From Streptomyces pyxinae (GTDB lineage Bacteria > Actinomycetota > Actinomycetes > Streptomycetales > Streptomycetaceae), in NCBI RefSeq assembly GCF_024756275.1, contig NZ_JANUGQ010000013.1, forward strand, positions 124,001-188,000: a DNA stretch of 64,000 bases, in the 5' to 3' direction. Positions within the stretch are counted from its first letter, which is position 1; every line of letters starts with the position of its first letter. Made by a program: the position numbers and the translations under genes. A model generated the notes under the pieces. It searched no databases and had not been told where the DNA came from. It saw only the letters and a program-made list of their open reading frames with translations. Of this stretch, positions 7,716-18,091 are shown piece by piece.

Positions 7716-9389
7716 TCAGCGCCCCCGCAGCGTCCGGTAGGCACGGGCCAGGGCGGCGGTCGAGCTGTCCAGCCGCTCCCCCTCGCCGGCCGCGCCCTCG
7801 CCCTCGGTCAGGACCGGCTCGATCCGCTTGGCGAGGACCTTGCCCAGCTCGACGCCCCACTGGTCGAAGGAGTCGATGTTCCAGACCGCGCCCTGGACGA
7901 AGACCTTGTGCTCGTAGAGCGCGATCAGCTGGCCCAGCACGGAGGGGGTCAGCTCGTCGGCCAGGACGGTGGTGGTGGGGTGGTTGCCCTGGAAGGTCTT
8001 GTGCGGCACCAGCTCCTCGGCCACCCCCTCGGCGCGCACCTCGTCGGGCGTCTTGCCGAAGGCCAGCGCCTGGGTCTGGGCGAAGAAGTTCGCCATCAGC
8101 AGGTCGTGCTGGGCGACCAGGCCGGGCGCCAGATCGGCCACCGGCTTGGCGAAGCCGATGAAGTCGGCCGGGATGACCTTGGTGCCCTGGTGGATCAACT
8201 GGTAGTAGGCGTGCTGCCCATTGGTGCCCGGGGTGCCCCAGACCACCGGCCCGGTCTGCCAGTCGACCGGCTCGCCGTCACGGTCGACCGACTTGCCGTT
8301 GGACTCCATGTCCAGCTGCTGGAGGTACGCCGTGAAGCGGCTCAGATAGTGGGAGTACGGCAGCACCGCGTGCGACTGGGCGCCGAAGAAGGAGCCGTAC
8401 CAGATGCCCAGCAGACCGAGCAGCAGCGGTGCGTTCTCCTCCGGCGGGGCGGTGCGGAAGTGCTCGTCGACCAGGTGGAAGCCGTCGAGCATCTCCCGGA
8501 AGCGGTCCGGGCCGATGGCGATCATCAGGGAGAGACCGATGGCGGAGTCGTAGGAATACCGGCCACCGACCCAGTCCCAGAACTCGAACATGTTGGCCGT
8601 GTCGATGCCGAAGTCCTTGACCTTCTCCGCGTTGGTGGAGAGGGCCACGAAGTGCTGGGCGACGGCCTCCTGACCGGCCTTCAGCTCACCGAGCAGCCAC
8701 TCCCGGGCGCTGGTGGCGTTGGTGATGGTCTCGATGGTGGTGAAGGTCTTGGAGGCGACGACGAAGAGCGTCTCGGCGGCGTCCAGGTCGCGGACCGCCT
8801 CGTGCAGATCGGCGCCGTCCACATTGGAGACGAAGCGGACGGTCAGATCGCGCCGGGTGTAGGCGCGCAGCGCCTCGTACGCCATCGCCGGCCCCAGATC
8901 GGAGCCGCCGATACCGATGTTGACGATGTTGCGGATGGGCTTGCCGGTGTGGCCGGTCCACTCGCCGGAGCGGACCCGCTCGGAGAAGGCGGCCATCTTG
9001 TCGAGCACCGCGTGCACCTGGGGCACGACGTTCTCCCCGTCGACCTCGATCACCGCGTCGCGCGGGGCGCGGAGCGCGGTGTGCAGCACCGCCCGGTCCT
9101 CGGTGGTGTTGATCTTCTCGCCGCGGAACATCGCGTCCCGCAGCCCGGCCACGTCGGTGGCGGCCGCGAGCTCGCGCAGCAGGGCCAGCGTCTCGTCGGT
9201 GACCAGCTGCTTGGAGTAGTCCAGGTACAGGTCACCGACCCGCAGGGTGTACGTGGTGCCGCGCGCCGGGTCCCCGGCGAACAGCTCCCGCAGATGAGTG
9301 CTCCCGAGCCGCTCGCGGTGCTCGGCGAGCGCTACCCACTCGGGCCGCTGGTTCAGCCTGGTACGGCCGTCTGCGTTCATCTCGGACAT
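7716..9389 (-). CDS. pgi: Glucose-6-phosphate isomerase
   Basis: This 557-residue enzyme interconverts glucose 6-phosphate and fructose 6-phosphate and so links glycolysis to the pentose phosphate genes at the left of the window. Family signatures are present: NIGIGGSDLGPAMAYEALR at about residues 152-170, the catalytic-region segments GGRYSYDSAIGL and MESNGKSVDRDG, and the C-terminal QWGVELGK motif. Length is normal for the large bacterial type. The ATG at 9389 has an AGGAG site at 9400-9404 with 10-base spacing; a second ATG three codons in is possible. The frame stays open upstream but shows no homologous sequence there. Confidence 0.96.
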   Translation of the reverse strand: MSEMNADGRTRLNQRPEWVALAEHRERLGSTHLRELFAGDPARGTTYTLRVGDLYLDYSKQLVTDETLALLRELAAATDVAGLRDAMFRGEKINTTEDRAVLHTALRAPRDAVIEVDGENVVPQVHAVLDKMAAFSERVRSGEWTGHTGKPIRNIVNIGIGGSDLGPAMAYEALRAYTRRDLTVRFVSNVDGADLHEAVRDLDAAETLFVVASKTFTTIETITNATSAREWLLGELKAGQEAVAQHFVALSTNAEKVKDFGIDTANMFEFWDWVGGRYSYDSAIGLSLMIAIGPDRFREMLDGFHLVDEHFRTAPPEENAPLLLGLLGIWYGSFFGAQSHAVLPYSHYLSRFTAYLQQLDMESNGKSVDRDGEPVDWQTGPVVWGTPGTNGQHAYYQLIHQGTKVIPADFIGFAKPVADLAPGLVAQHDLLMANFFAQTQALAFGKTPDEVRAEGVAEELVPHKTFQGNHPTTTVLADELTPSVLGQLIALYEHKVFVQGAVWNIDSFDQWGVELGKVLAKRIEPVLTEGEGAAGEGERLDSSTAALARAYRTLRGR

Positions 9390-9894
9390 CAGTCCTTTTC
9401 TCCTCGGAACTGCCTGCTTGCCCCGCTGCCTCTCCAACCTAAATGATCTGCCCCCACGAGGACGCGACGGCACCTGCCGGGGTTGAGCCCGGCGCGAACT
9501 CCCCACCCCCGCACCCGAACCGATGAGCGCCCGCCCGTACGGAAGAGCGGCCCGCAGCGCCGCACCGGGGCACACAGGGGCACGGGAAGCACCCACCGAC
9601 GACCGTAGGCGGCACCACTGACAATCGCCGCGCGGACGGGTGAGGGGCCCGGCCCCGGGCGGGAACACACGGTTCGCCGGGCCGGGAAACGCACGGGACG
9701 GCACGGTTCGACGGCCCCGGAACGGCATCGGGCGACGCGGTCCGACGGACCCGCAACAGCAGGGGAGGCCACGATGCGGCGGGCCCGGGGAGCGCACGCG
9801 ACGACACGGGGCGCGGGAACGCGAATTGGCGGGCTCTGCCGGTGGAGGTCACCACCGGCGGAGCCCGCCCTTCACGAAAACGAGTGCGCCGCGC
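9390..9894. other. Intergenic region between rbpA and pgi, no gene seen
   Basis: This 505-base stretch holds the pgi upstream region and the rbpA terminator. Bases 9640-9760 are low-complexity, with loosely repeated cgggaacg/cgggacgg blocks. The open frames across it have no ribosome site or recognisable motif, so I call no gene. Confidence 0.6.
9828..9869 (-). terminator. Hairpin terminator after the rbpA-family gene
   Basis: An 18-bp stem (9828-9845 with 9852-9869, one wobble pair) with a 6-base loop lies 26 bases downstream of the rbpA-type stop codon. It is one of the strongest hairpins in the window. Confidence 0.8.
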
Positions 9895-10230
9895 TCAGAT
9901 CTCGCCGCGCAGCTTGGCGAGCGCCTCCGCCAGGATCGCCTCGCCGTCGGCGTCGCTGCGCCGCTCGCGGACGTAGGCGAGATGGGTCTTGTACGGCTCC
10001 GTGCGCGGCGGAGCCGGCGGGTTGTCGCGGTCCTGGCCGGCCGGGAAGCCGCACCGGGGGCAGTCCCAGGTGTCCGGGACCTGCGCGTCACTGGCGAAGC
10101 TCGGCTGCGTCTCGTGCCCGTTGGAGCACCAGAAGGAGATGCGGAGACGCGGCGCGGACTCGCCCCGCTCCGCCTCGCCCATCGGCCCCGCCCCGACCCG
10201 GCTTCCCCGGATCGCGTTGCCACTTGCCAC
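9895..10230 (-). CDS. rbpA: RNA polymerase-binding protein, RbpA family
   Basis: RbpA proteins bind the principal sigma factor and RNA polymerase and stabilise the open promoter complex in actinobacteria. This protein has 111 residues and the family layout: an N-terminal basic tail (AIRGSRVGAG), a zinc-ribbon-like core with CSNGHE and CPRCG, and the C-terminal sigma-interaction helix region beginning EPYKTHLAYVRERRSDADGEAIL. In many Streptomyces this secG-linked gene is a second family member beside the classic RbpA, which has a THWDM motif here replaced by THLAY. It may therefore be the paralogue sometimes called RbpB. It sits 110 bases downstream of secG. Confidence 0.85.
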   Translation of the reverse strand: MASGNAIRGSRVGAGPMGEAERGESAPRLRISFWCSNGHETQPSFASDAQVPDTWDCPRCGFPAGQDRDNPPAPPRTEPYKTHLAYVRERRSDADGEAILAEALAKLRGEI

Positions 10231-10340
10231 GGTCGTAACTCCCTGCGTGATGGTGCTCGCGGATGCCCCAGTCTACGTACGGCCCAACGCGCGTCCAGTA
10301 CATGGAGTTACACCCGGCCACGGGACGCGGAGCGGACGGT

Positions 10341-10577
10341 TCAGCCGTCCAGCTTCATCAGCAGCGCGAGCACGATGATGCAGGCGAGCCAGAGCACGCC
10401 GATCACGACGGTGATGCGGTCGAGGTTCCGCTCGGCGACCGAGGAGCCGCCCACGGAGGACTGCATGCCGCCACCGAACATGTCGGAGAGGCCGCCGCCC
10501 TTCCCCTTGTGCATCAGCACCAGCAGCATCAGCAGCAGGCTGAAGACGATCAGGGCGATCGAGAACCCCATAACCAC
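10341..10577 (-). CDS. secG: Preprotein translocase subunit SecG
   Basis: SecG is the small auxiliary membrane subunit of the SecYEG protein-export channel. The 78-residue product has two transmembrane helices (about residues 3-23 and 55-74) separated by the conserved loop HKGKGGGLSDMFGGG, which is diagnostic. The frame opens with GTG at 10577 and has an ATG two codons in at 10571; both are plausible. An AGGAAG element lies about 12-20 bases upstream of the two. The gene follows tpiA by 268 bases, the usual actinobacterial order (gap-pgk-tpiA-secG). Confidence 0.95.
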   Translation of the reverse strand: MVMGFSIALIVFSLLLMLLVLMHKGKGGGLSDMFGGGMQSSVGGSSVAERNLDRITVVIGVLWLACIIVLALLMKLDG

Positions 10578-10845
10578 GGCTGGACCCTACTTCCTGGACA
10601 TTCTCGGCTCGGACGGCGCTCGGGTGACGCTCGGACGACGAGGAACCATTTGACACGGACTGCGGAACATACGGGCTGCGGAACCGCCCCGCCGCGGACG
10701 GCGGGACCGACCGGTCGCGGACGACCCGGCCCCGGCCCGTACGGACGACGGGGGCCCGGGCTCCCGGCCGGGCGGCGCTGCCGCCCGCCGGCACGGTTGA
10801 GCCCCGGCCCCCGCAAGGGTACGACGGATCCGCCCTACCGCATAC

Positions 10846-11622
10846 TCACTGGTCGCGGAAGCGGACGATCTTGACGAACTCGTCGGCGTCCAGCGCCGCG
10901 CCGCCCACCAGCGCGCCGTCCACGTCCGGCTGCGCCATGATCGCGGCGACGTTCCCGGACTTCACCGAACCGCCGTACTGGATGCGGACCTTGCCGGCCA
11001 GCTCCGGGGAGTACAGCTCGGCCAGCCGGCCGCGGATGGCCCCGCAGACCTCCTGGGCGTCCTCCGGGGTCGCCACCTCGCCGGTGCCGATCGCCCAGAC
11101 CGGCTCGTACGCGATCACGACCGACTCGGCCTGCTCGGCGGGGACGTCCTTCAGTCCGCCGTCGAGCTGCGCCAGGGTGTGCGCGACCTGGTTGCCCGCC
11201 TTGCGGACGTCCAGACCCTCGCCGACGCAGAGGATCGGGGTCAGGCCGTGCTGGTAGGCGGCCTTCACCTTGGCGTTGCAGATCTCGTCCGTCTCGCCGT
11301 GGTACTGGCGGCGCTCGGAGTGCCCCACGGCCACGTAGGCGCACTTCAGCTTGGCGAGCATGGCGCCGGAGATCTCACCGGTGTACGCACCGGAGTCGTG
11401 CGCCGACAGGTCCTGGGCGCCGTACTTGATCTTGAGCTTGTCGCCCTCCACCACGGTCTGCACGGAGCGCAGATCGGTGAACGGGGCGAGGACCGCGACC
11501 TCGACGGCCTCGTAGTCCTTGTCGGTCAGCGCGAAGGTGAGCTTCTGGACGTGGGCGATGGCCTCCAGGTGGTTGAGGTTCATCTTCCAGTTGCCCGCCA
11601 TCAGCGGGGTACGCGTACTCAC
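10846..11622 (-). CDS. tpiA: Triosephosphate isomerase
   Basis: This 258-residue glycolytic enzyme interconverts dihydroxyacetone phosphate and glyceraldehyde 3-phosphate. The catalytic residues are visible: Lys13 in AGNWKMN, His101 in VAVGHSERR and Glu173 in IAYEPVWAIGTG. The phosphate-binding QYGGSVK segment near the C-terminus is also present. The start is GTG at 11622, six bases after the pgk stop, with the ribosome site GGAGGACTGA formed by the end of pgk, so translation is probably coupled. Length and motifs are normal. Confidence 0.97.
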   Translation of the reverse strand: MSTRTPLMAGNWKMNLNHLEAIAHVQKLTFALTDKDYEAVEVAVLAPFTDLRSVQTVVEGDKLKIKYGAQDLSAHDSGAYTGEISGAMLAKLKCAYVAVGHSERRQYHGETDEICNAKVKAAYQHGLTPILCVGEGLDVRKAGNQVAHTLAQLDGGLKDVPAEQAESVVIAYEPVWAIGTGEVATPEDAQEVCGAIRGRLAELYSPELAGKVRIQYGGSVKSGNVAAIMAQPDVDGALVGGAALDADEFVKIVRFRDQ

Positions 11623-11628
11623 AGGTGT

Positions 11629-12840
11629 TCAGTCCTCCAGTGCGGCGAGGCCCGGAAGCGTCTTGCCCTCGAGGTATTCGAGGCTCGCGCCGCCGCCGGT
11701 CGAGATGTGGCCGAAAGCCGACTCGTCGAAGCCCAGGGTCCGGACGGCCGCGGCGGAGTCGCCGCCGCCGACCACCGAGAAGGCGGAGGAGTCGGTGAGC
11801 GCCTGGGCGACGGCCTTGGTGCCCTCGGCGTAGTCGGGGTGCTCGAAGACGCCCATCGGACCGTTCCAGAAGACGGTGGCCGCGTCGGCGAGCTTCGAGG
11901 CGTACAGCTTGCGGGTCTCCGGACCGATGTCCAGGCCCTCCTGGTCGGCCGGGATGGCGTCGGCGGCGACCGTCGTGGGGTTGGCCGGGGCCTTGGTCTT
12001 CAGGTCCGGGAAGTCGGCCGAGACCAGCACGTCGACGGGGAGCAGGAACTCCACGCCGCGCTCCTTGGCGCGCTCCAGGTACTCCAGCACGGTCGGGATC
12101 TGGTCCTCCTGGAGGAGGGAGATGCCGACCTCGTGGCCCTGGGCCTTGAGGAAGGTGTACGCCATGCCGCCGCCCACCAGGATGCGGTCGGCCCTGTCCA
12201 GGAGCTGGTCGATGACGCCCAGCTTGTCGGAGACCTTGGCGCCGCCGAGCACCACGGCGTACGGCCGCTTGACGTCCTCGGTGAGGCGCTTGAGGACGCC
12301 GACCTCGGTGGTGATCAGGTAGCCGGCGTAGCTCGGCAGCAGCCGCGGCAGGTCGTGGACCGAGGCGTGCGCCCGGTGCACGGCGCCGAAGCCGTCACCG
12401 ACGTACACGTCCGCGAGGGCGGCGAGCCGGGCGGCGAACTCGGCGCGCTCGGCGTCGTCCTTGGAGGTCTCGCCGGGGTTGAAGCGGAGGTTCTCCAGCA
12501 CGGCGACCTGGCCGCGCCCGAGACCGGCCACGGCGGCGTGCGCCTCGGAACCGATGGTGTCCCCGGCGAAGGAGACCGGGGCACCGAGCAGTTCACCGAG
12601 GCGGGAGGCGGCGAACCGGAGGGTGAACGCCGGGTCCGGGGCACCCTTGGGGCGGCCCAGGTGCGAGGCCACCACGACCTTGGCGCCGGCCTCGATCAGT
12701 GCCTTCACGGTCGGCAGGACGGCACGGATGCGGCCGTCGTCGGTGATGGCGCCGTTCTCCATGGGCACGTTGAGGTCGGCGCGGACGAATACCCGCTTGT
12801 CCTCCACGCCTTGGGCGAGCAGTTCGTCGATCGTCTTCAT
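11629..12840 (-). CDS. pgk: Phosphoglycerate kinase
   Basis: This 403-residue enzyme makes ATP from 1,3-bisphosphoglycerate in lower glycolysis. It has the N-terminal substrate-binding motif VFVRADLNVPME, then SHLGRPKG, the hinge VLGGAKVSDKLG, and the nucleotide-binding C-terminal segment FSVVGGGDSAAAVRTLG. The ATG at 12840 has AAGGAG 10 bases upstream. The gene lies between gap (125 bases upstream) and tpiA (6 bases downstream). The perfect hairpin between gap and pgk could lower read-through from gap, so pgk may have a different expression level. Confidence 0.97.
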   Translation of the reverse strand: MKTIDELLAQGVEDKRVFVRADLNVPMENGAITDDGRIRAVLPTVKALIEAGAKVVVASHLGRPKGAPDPAFTLRFAASRLGELLGAPVSFAGDTIGSEAHAAVAGLGRGQVAVLENLRFNPGETSKDDAERAEFAARLAALADVYVGDGFGAVHRAHASVHDLPRLLPSYAGYLITTEVGVLKRLTEDVKRPYAVVLGGAKVSDKLGVIDQLLDRADRILVGGGMAYTFLKAQGHEVGISLLQEDQIPTVLEYLERAKERGVEFLLPVDVLVSADFPDLKTKAPANPTTVAADAIPADQEGLDIGPETRKLYASKLADAATVFWNGPMGVFEHPDYAEGTKAVAQALTDSSAFSVVGGGDSAAAVRTLGFDESAFGHISTGGGASLEYLEGKTLPGLAALED

Positions 12841-12894
12841 CAGTGTGAGACTCCTTGGGGACCTTGGGGAAGCGTGGGAGGCCGAGGCAGGCGA

Positions 12895-12936
12895 CAGGGC
12901 TCGGGCCGCGCGTCGCGTCGCGCGGCCCGAGCCCTG
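12895..12936 (-). terminator. Perfect 18-bp hairpin between gap and pgk
   Basis: The arm cagggctcgggccgcgcg at 12895-12912 is matched exactly by its complement at 12919-12936 around a 6-base loop. It lies 30 bases after the gap stop and 55 bases before the pgk start. It can act as a terminator or attenuator, or as a 3' stabiliser of a gap-only message. Confidence 0.75.
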
Positions 12937-12965
12937 TGCTCACATCGAGGTGCCTGCCCTGGTGA

Positions 12966-13970
<1,005 letters not shown>

Positions 13971-15186
13971 GAACCGATCTCCTCGTTGGTACGCCGGCCC
14001 AAGGTGCCGGCGAGCTGTATTAGGGATGTCCCCGACCGCTTACGACCCTACCTCCCCGGCGGGGCGCGAGTGACATCGAGCGCATCCGCACGACCTTGCG
14101 CTCCGTGACTACCAGCGGGTATGGGCCGGGCACCCGTCCGGCGGTCGCGCCGGGCCCGGCGGAGCGGTACCGGAGGACCGCCCGGGCGGGAGCGGGGGGC
14201 TGCCGGGAGGCGGCGGGATCACATCCCCGTCCCTACCCCGGCCACCGCCCCCGCAGTCCCTTGCGGCGGATACCGTCCGTCACCCCCGGCGCGGTCGGCC
14301 GGTACCCGTCGGTCGCGCCCGGGGCCCACCGCGCGCGACCCCGGGGTTCCGCTCTCCGGAACCCGTGCGGGCAGGGGTGGTTGGCGGGATCCCCGGGGCT
14401 GCCGCACGGCGCCGGGCCCGGGTCGCCCGGCCGCGTCGATGCCCCGGCGCACGGAGGCGAATCCCCCGGCGCGCGAAGGCGAACGGGGCGCGCGGCGGCG
14501 GAGCGGACGCCCGCCCCGCATCCCGGCCGCCGTCCGACCGGCGCCCCGGGGCCACGGGCCGGGGCGGGACACGCCGGAGGCCCGCGACGAGGCGCCGGGC
14601 CCCGGCGGGGGGCAAGGTCATGAGCCGGGACCGAGGAGGGAGCCGGGGCCCGGGACCAGGACGACGAGGCGCCGGGACCAGGGGCTACGGGGCCGGGGCC
14701 CGGGACCAGAAGCTGGGACGACGGGGGGCCGGGGTCGGCCGGGAGTAGGCCCGGCGGGGGCCCGGGCCCGGGTGTCGGCCGGGGACCAGAGCCGACGAGG
14801 GGCCGGGCCCTGGTCGCAAACCGGGACCGACGGGAAGCCGGAGCCGGGACCACGAGCCGGAGTCGGCGGGGAGCCGGTACCGGGAACGGCGAGGGGCCGG
14901 GGCCGTCGGGAAGCCGGGGCCCGGGACCAGGGACCAGGGACCAGGCGCCGGTACCCGGCCGGGGACCAGAGCCGAGGGAGCCTGGAACCGGGACCGACGA
15001 AGGGTGAGGGCCGGGACCGGGAACCAGGACGACGCGGTAGCGGGCCCGGCGAGGAGCCGGGGCCCGGGGCCGTGGGGCCGGCGGGGGCCCGGGGCCATGG
15101 ACCGGGTAAGGGTCTGGGACCCGGCGGGGGCCCGGGCCCGGCCGGGGGCGAGGTCCGGTGGGGGGCCGGGTCCGGCGGGGCTCGGG
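13971..15186. repeat. 1.2-kb gene-free spacer with degenerate G-rich repeats between whiA and gap
   Basis: No gene is supportable between the whiA stop and the gap start. From about 14580 to the whiA stop the plus strand is strongly G-rich. It is built from imperfect repeats of a 20-30 base theme that contains gacgagg, gccgggg and cccgggaccag, with blocks such as gccggggcccgggaccagg recurring. Both strands stay open for hundreds of bases, but the translations are Gly/Arg/Pro low-complexity with no ribosome site. The block touches the whiA stop directly. The part nearest gap (13971-14110) holds its leader and promoter region. Confidence 0.75.
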
Positions 15187-16176
15187 TCAGCCGACCAGGC
15201 CGTCGGCCATTTCCTCGGTGAGGTTGGACTCGGTGCCCGGGATGCCCAGGTCCTGGGCCCGCTTGTCGGCCATGGCGAGGAGACGGCGGATACGGCCGGC
15301 CACCGCGTCCTTGGTGAGCGGCGGGTCCGCGAGGGCACCCAGCTCCTCCAGGGACGCCTGCTTGTGCTCCATGCGCAGCCGGCCGGCCGCCGCGAGGTGC
15401 TCGGGCACCTCCTCGCCCAGGATCTCCAGGGCGCGCTGCACCCGGGCGCCCGCGGCGACCGCGGCCCGGGCCGAGCGGCGGAGGTTGGCGTCGTCGAAGT
15501 TGGCCAGCCGGTTGGCGGTGGCCCGGACCTCGCGGCGCATCCGGCGCTCCTCCCAGGCGAGCACCGACTCGTGCGCCCCGAGCCGGGTCAGCAGGGCGCC
15601 GATCGCGTCCCCGTCCCGTACCACCACCCGGTCCACGCCCCGTACCTCACGGGCCTTGGCGGCGATGGAGAGCCGGCGGGCGGCGCCCACCAGGGCGAGC
15701 GCCGCCTCCGGGCCGGGGCAGGTCACCTCCAGCGAGGAGGAACGGCCGGGCTCGGTCAGCGAGCCGTGCGCCAGGAACGCGCCGCGCCAGGCGGCCTCGG
15801 CATCGCAGGTCGCCCCCGAGACGACCTGCGGCGGCAGCCCGCGGATGGGCCGGCCCCGGCCGTCGACCAGGCCGGTCTGGCGGGCGAGCTGGTCACCGCC
15901 GGCCACCACCCGGACCACGAAGCGCGAGCCCCGGCGCAGCCCGCCGGGGGCCATCACGATCAGCTCCGAGGCGTGGCCGAAGATCTCCGCGATGTCCCGC
16001 TTCAGCCGCCGGGCGGCCATCGCCGTGTCCAGCTCCGCCTCGATCACGATCCGGCCGCTCACCAGGTGCAGACCGCCGGCGAACCGCAGGATCGACGAGA
16101 CCTCGGCCTTTCTGCAGCAGGTCCGGGTGACGGGAAGCCGGGAGATCTCGTCCTTCACCGCTGCCGTCATCGCCAT
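15187..16176 (-). CDS. whiA: Sporulation transcription factor WhiA
   Basis: WhiA is a DNA-binding regulator that works with WhiB to start sporulation septation in Streptomyces and is conserved in most Gram-positive bacteria. This 329-residue protein has the two LAGLIDADG homing-endonuclease-like halves in the N-terminal two thirds (for example CDAEAAWRGAFLAHGSLTEP). A C-terminal helix-turn-helix region follows (LEELGALADPPLTKDAVAGR). The ATG at 16176 overlaps yvcK by 10 bases; a second ATG two codons later makes an ATGA overlap and is also possible. It is the last gene of the uvrC-rapZ-yvcK-whiA run. Confidence 0.97.
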   Translation of the reverse strand: MAMTAAVKDEISRLPVTRTCCRKAEVSSILRFAGGLHLVSGRIVIEAELDTAMAARRLKRDIAEIFGHASELIVMAPGGLRRGSRFVVRVVAGGDQLARQTGLVDGRGRPIRGLPPQVVSGATCDAEAAWRGAFLAHGSLTEPGRSSSLEVTCPGPEAALALVGAARRLSIAAKAREVRGVDRVVVRDGDAIGALLTRLGAHESVLAWEERRMRREVRATANRLANFDDANLRRSARAAVAAGARVQRALEILGEEVPEHLAAAGRLRMEHKQASLEELGALADPPLTKDAVAGRIRRLLAMADKRAQDLGIPGTESNLTEEMADGLVG

Positions 16177-17189
16177 GGGCCGATCCTTCCATGCATCCGA
16201 AAAATACGGTCGTACGCGGCGGCCAGCAGCTCCGGGTCGTGCCTGGGCGAGCCGTCCTTCCTCGCCACGGGGGCCAGCTCGACCGCGGCTCCGAGCCGCT
16301 TGGCGGCGTCGGCGAGCGACTCGCGGTCGGGCACGGCGGCCTCATCGGCCAGCACCACGTCCAGGGCGAGTTTAGGGGCGTGTCGTCCCAAAACCTCCAC
16401 ATGACGCTGCGGAGAGAAGCCCGGGGTTTCGCCGGGCTGGGGCGCGAGGTTGAGCGAGAGCACCCGGCGCGCCCTGGTCTCCACCAGCGCGTCCAGCAGT
16501 TCCGGCACCAGCAGGTGCGGGATCACCGAGGAGAACCAGGACCCCGGCCCCAGCACCACCCAGTCGGCGTCCAGCACCGCCGCCACCGCCTCGGGCACGG
16601 CGGGCGGGTCGTTCGGCACCAGGTGCACCGACTGCACCTCGCCCGGGGTGAGCGCCACGGTCGCCTGCCCCCGGACGGTGTCCACGTCACCCGGGCGGGC
16701 CGGGTCGTGCCCCCGGACCAGCGCCTGGAGCTCCAGCGGCACGGCGGACATGGGCAGCACCCGGCCGTGCGCGCCCAGCAGCTTCCCCACCAGGTCCAGC
16801 GCCTGCACATGGTCGCCGAGCTGCTCCCAGAGCGCGACGATCAGCAGATTGCCGACCGCGTGCTCGTGCAGCTCGCCCCGGGACTGGAAGCGGTGCTGGA
16901 TGACCCGGGCCCAGGTCTGCCCCCAGTCGTCGTCGCCGCAGAGCGCGGCCAGCGCCTTGCGGAGATCGCCGGGCGGCAACACGCCCAGTTCCTCGCGGAG
17001 CCGCCCGCTGGAGCCGCCGTCGTCGGCGACCGTCACCACGGCCGTCAGGTCGCCGGTGATCCGGCGCAGGGCCGCCAGCGAGGCGGAGAGGCCCATGCCG
17101 CCGCCGAGCGCGACCACCTTGGGCTGGGTGCCGCGCCGGCGGAGCGTCCGGACCGCGAGGGTGCCCGTCCGGCGGCGGTAGGGCCTCAC
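16167..17189 (-). CDS. yvcK: YvcK-family UDP-sugar-binding protein (gluconeogenesis factor)
   Basis: YvcK/YbhK proteins bind UDP-N-acetylglucosamine and are needed for growth on gluconeogenic carbon sources and for cell-wall homeostasis in Bacillus and mycobacteria. The 340-residue protein has the nucleotide-sugar-binding N-terminus VVALGGGMGLSASLAALR, then VTVADDGGSSGRLREELG, both conserved family blocks, and GPGSWFSSVIPHLLV later. The GTG start at 17189 overlaps the rapZ stop (GTGA) and its end overlaps whiA. The tight rapZ-yvcK-whiA arrangement is conserved across Gram-positive bacteria. Confidence 0.93.
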   Translation of the reverse strand: MRPYRRRTGTLAVRTLRRRGTQPKVVALGGGMGLSASLAALRRITGDLTAVVTVADDGGSSGRLREELGVLPPGDLRKALAALCGDDDWGQTWARVIQHRFQSRGELHEHAVGNLLIVALWEQLGDHVQALDLVGKLLGAHGRVLPMSAVPLELQALVRGHDPARPGDVDTVRGQATVALTPGEVQSVHLVPNDPPAVPEAVAAVLDADWVVLGPGSWFSSVIPHLLVPELLDALVETRARRVLSLNLAPQPGETPGFSPQRHVEVLGRHAPKLALDVVLADEAAVPDRESLADAAKRLGAAVELAPVARKDGSPRHDPELLAAAYDRIFRMHGRIGPWR

Positions 17190-18091
17190 TCGCGCCCCAT
17201 GTCCCGGTGGACGACGACGGTCTCGACTCCCTCGGAGGCGAGCCGGGCGGCCAGCTTCTCGGACATGGCGACGGAGCGGTGCTTGCCGCCGGTGCAGCCG
17301 ACCGCGATGGTGACGTACCGCTTGCCCTCGCGGCGGTAGCCGGCGGCGATCAGCTGGAGCAGCTCGGTGTACCGGTCGAGGAACTCCTTGGCACCCGGCT
17401 GGTTGAAGACATAGCCGGAGACCTCCTCGTTGAGCCCGGTGAACGGGCGCAGCTCCGGCACCCAGTGCGGGTTGGGCAGGAACCGGCAGTCGACCACCAG
17501 GTCGGAGTCGACCGGCAGGCCGTACTTGTAGCCGAACGACATGACCGTGGCGCGCAGCTCGGGCTCGGCGTCGCCGGCGAACTGGGCGTCCATCTTGGCG
17601 CGCAGCTCGTGGACGTTGAGGCTGGAGGTGTCGATCACCAGGTCGGCGTCGCCGCGCAGCTCGCGCAGCAGGTCGCGCTCGGCCGCGATGCCGTCGGTGA
17701 TCCGGCCGTCGCCCTGGAGGGGGTGCGGGCGGCGCACCGATTCGAACCGGCGGACCAGGGCGTCGTCCGAGGACTCCAGGAAAACGATCCGCCGGGTGAC
17801 CTTGCGGGCCTCCAGGTCCGCGAGCGACTCACGGAGGTTGTCGAAGAACTGGCGGCCGCGCACGTCGACCACGACGGCGATCCGGGCCACATTGCCCTGC
17901 GAGCGGGCGCCCAGCTCCACCATGGTGGGGATCAGCGCGGGCGGCAGGTTGTCCACGACGAACCAGCCGAGGTCCTCCAGACACTTGGCGGCGGTGCTGC
18001 GGCCGGCGCCGGACATGCCGGAGATGATCACCAGCTCCGGAATGGCCGCCCCCGCCGGTTCGCCGGCCTCGATCGTCGTGCCCGTACTCAC
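17186..18091 (-). CDS. rapZ: RapZ-family nucleotide-binding protein
   Basis: RapZ (YvcJ) proteins are P-loop proteins; the E. coli member is an RNA adaptor that senses glucosamine 6-phosphate. The GTG at 18091 gives 301 residues, close to the usual length, and has GGAG with 8-base spacing. The P-loop IISGMSGAGRS is at about residues 22-32, with Arg where Lys is usual. The C-terminal block VTIAVGCTGGKHRSVAMSEKL is the family signature. The same frame runs upstream to an ATG at 18316, which would add 75 residues rich in a repeated TPQTAW motif. I treat that as a possible extension, not the main start. The stop overlaps yvcK. Confidence 0.93.
   Translation of the reverse strand: MSTGTTIEAGEPAGAAIPELVIISGMSGAGRSTAAKCLEDLGWFVVDNLPPALIPTMVELGARSQGNVARIAVVVDVRGRQFFDNLRESLADLEARKVTRRIVFLESSDDALVRRFESVRRPHPLQGDGRITDGIAAERDLLRELRGDADLVIDTSSLNVHELRAKMDAQFAGDAEPELRATVMSFGYKYGLPVDSDLVVDCRFLPNPHWVPELRPFTGLNEEVSGYVFNQPGAKEFLDRYTELLQLIAAGYRREGKRYVTIAVGCTGGKHRSVAMSEKLAARLASEGVETVVVHRDMGRE

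Noticed and set aside
14121..15221. 366-codon open frame in the gap-whiA spacer
   Set aside because: It is Gly/Arg/Pro low-complexity from repeats, without a ribosome site or motif, and runs into whiA on the opposite strand.
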